Shown: in pieces, positions 6,727 through 6,908 of the stretch
How the letters are laid out: each line of letters starts with the position of its first letter
Position numbering within the stretch: the first letter of the stretch is position 1
Assembly: GCA_023399105.1 (NCBI GenBank)
Contig: JAEWQT010000312.1
Span: 1-6,908 of the forward strand
Reading direction: 5' to 3'
Origin: Pseudomonadota bacterium
GTDB taxonomy: Bacteria > Pseudomonadota > Gammaproteobacteria > Pseudomonadales > Oceanobacteraceae
DNA: 6,908 nt
Notes under the pieces: generated by a model
Seen by the model: only the letters and a program-made list of their open reading frames with translations
Told to the model about the DNA's origin: nothing
The model's database searches: none
Position numbers and translations under genes: made by a program

Positions 6727-6757
6727 GCGGCCGGTTTGATACTGCTATACGCAAAAC
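6722..6757. repeat. 8-bp perfect inverted repeat downstream of motY
   Basis: GTTTTGCG (6722-6729) is mirrored by CGCAAAAC (6750-6757) over a 20-base spacer. It lies between the end of motY and the insertion sequence and overlaps the possible motY terminator. It could be an alternative hairpin or a protein-binding site, or chance. Confidence 0.35.
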
Positions 6758-6803
6758 GGGAGACGAAAGACGCACATGCATCTGAAACGACCCCGAAAAA
6801 GTA

Positions 6804-6830
6804 GACACCTTATTTACGAGGTAAGGTGTC
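6804..6830 (+). promoter_or_regulatory. Hairpin covering the OrfA ribosome-binding site
   Basis: GACACCTTA (6804-6812) and TAAGGTGTC (6822-6830) are perfect 9-bp complements that end directly at the OrfA ATG (6831). The likely ribosome-binding bases (GAGG 6818-6821 and AAGG 6823-6826) lie in the loop and second arm. RNA read in from outside would fold and hide them, a known way for insertion sequences to avoid expression from host promoters. The pairing is seen; the control is inferred. Confidence 0.55.
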
Positions 6831-6908
6831 ATGCAAGTTCGTTCAAAACGTAATCATTCAATTGAGTTCAAAGTAGCCGCTGTACAGCGCTCTCTGGCGT
6901 CTCACCAT
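6831..6908 (+). CDS. IS3-family transposase OrfA, first 26 codons (3' end outside window)
   Basis: The visible residues begin MQVRSKRNHSIEFKVAAVQ, a basic start followed by the S-x-E-F-K-x-x-A-V pattern that opens the helix-turn-helix domain of IS3-family OrfA proteins, which bind the element's terminal repeats. OrfA is normally about 90-100 residues and overlaps orfB, which carries the DDE catalytic core; neither the rest of orfA nor orfB is visible here. The ATG directly abuts a hairpin that contains its ribosome-binding site. The frame is open to the last base of the window. Confidence 0.75.
   Translation, partial: MQVRSKRNHSIEFKVAAVQRSLASHH

Larger units (their letters stand above)
6783..6908 (+). 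mobile_element. Left end of an IS3-family insertion sequence (runs off the window)
   Basis: The element appears to begin with TG at 6783. Its terminal sequence contains GACCCCGAAAAAGTAGACAC (6789-6808), which closely resembles the ends of many IS3-family elements (GACCCCCAAAAAGTAGACA). A short OrfA reading frame starts at 6831. The right end and any target duplication lie outside the window, so the exact boundary and integrity cannot be judged. It inserted about 80 bases downstream of motY and disrupts no visible gene. Confidence 0.75.

Overview
The window looks like the chromosome of a motile, probably marine-type gammaproteobacterium, close to the Pseudomonas/Oceanospirillales side of the class. 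The evidence is a divergent motY / pyrC-rnt block that, from memory, is also found in Pseudomonas; an RNase T with the start region and acidic tail I recall for the Pseudomonas protein; a yacL gene; and a MotY flagellar motor protein. This placement rests on remembered family sequences, not a search.

Layout. Positions 1-1119 (+) hold the C-terminal two thirds of phosphoglucomutase (pgm), cut by the window edge. Positions 1120-1391 hold no convincing gene but several inverted repeats, ending in a strong hairpin terminator between two converging genes. Positions 1392-3281 (-) encode a membrane-anchored nucleotide-sugar 4,6-dehydratase of the WbpM/CapD/PglF type. Its 5' region carries a good sigma70-like promoter, a possible 15-codon leader peptide whose stop overlaps the dehydratase start (ATGA), and a 9-bp hairpin that would cover the leader start codon. 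Positions 3434-5532 (-) form a tight operon pyrC - rnt - yacL (dihydroorotase, RNase T, UPF0231 protein) with gaps of 4 and 10 bases. Positions 5533-5715 are a divergent control region, with a textbook FliA (sigma28) promoter facing motY. Positions 5716-6699 (+) are motY. From about 6783 to the window end lies the left end of an IS3-family insertion sequence, with the first 26 codons of its OrfA.

How the genes relate. pgm and the dehydratase both feed sugar-nucleotide chemistry for surface polysaccharide, but they face each other and share only a terminator. pyrC, rnt and yacL look like housekeeping genes (pyrimidine synthesis, RNA maturation, unknown). motY is driven separately by the flagellar sigma factor. 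The insertion sequence is the only clearly mobile part.

I did not find a new defence or biosynthetic system. The least ordinary parts are the coupled leader and hairpin upstream of the dehydratase, and the structured, gene-free tail of pgm.
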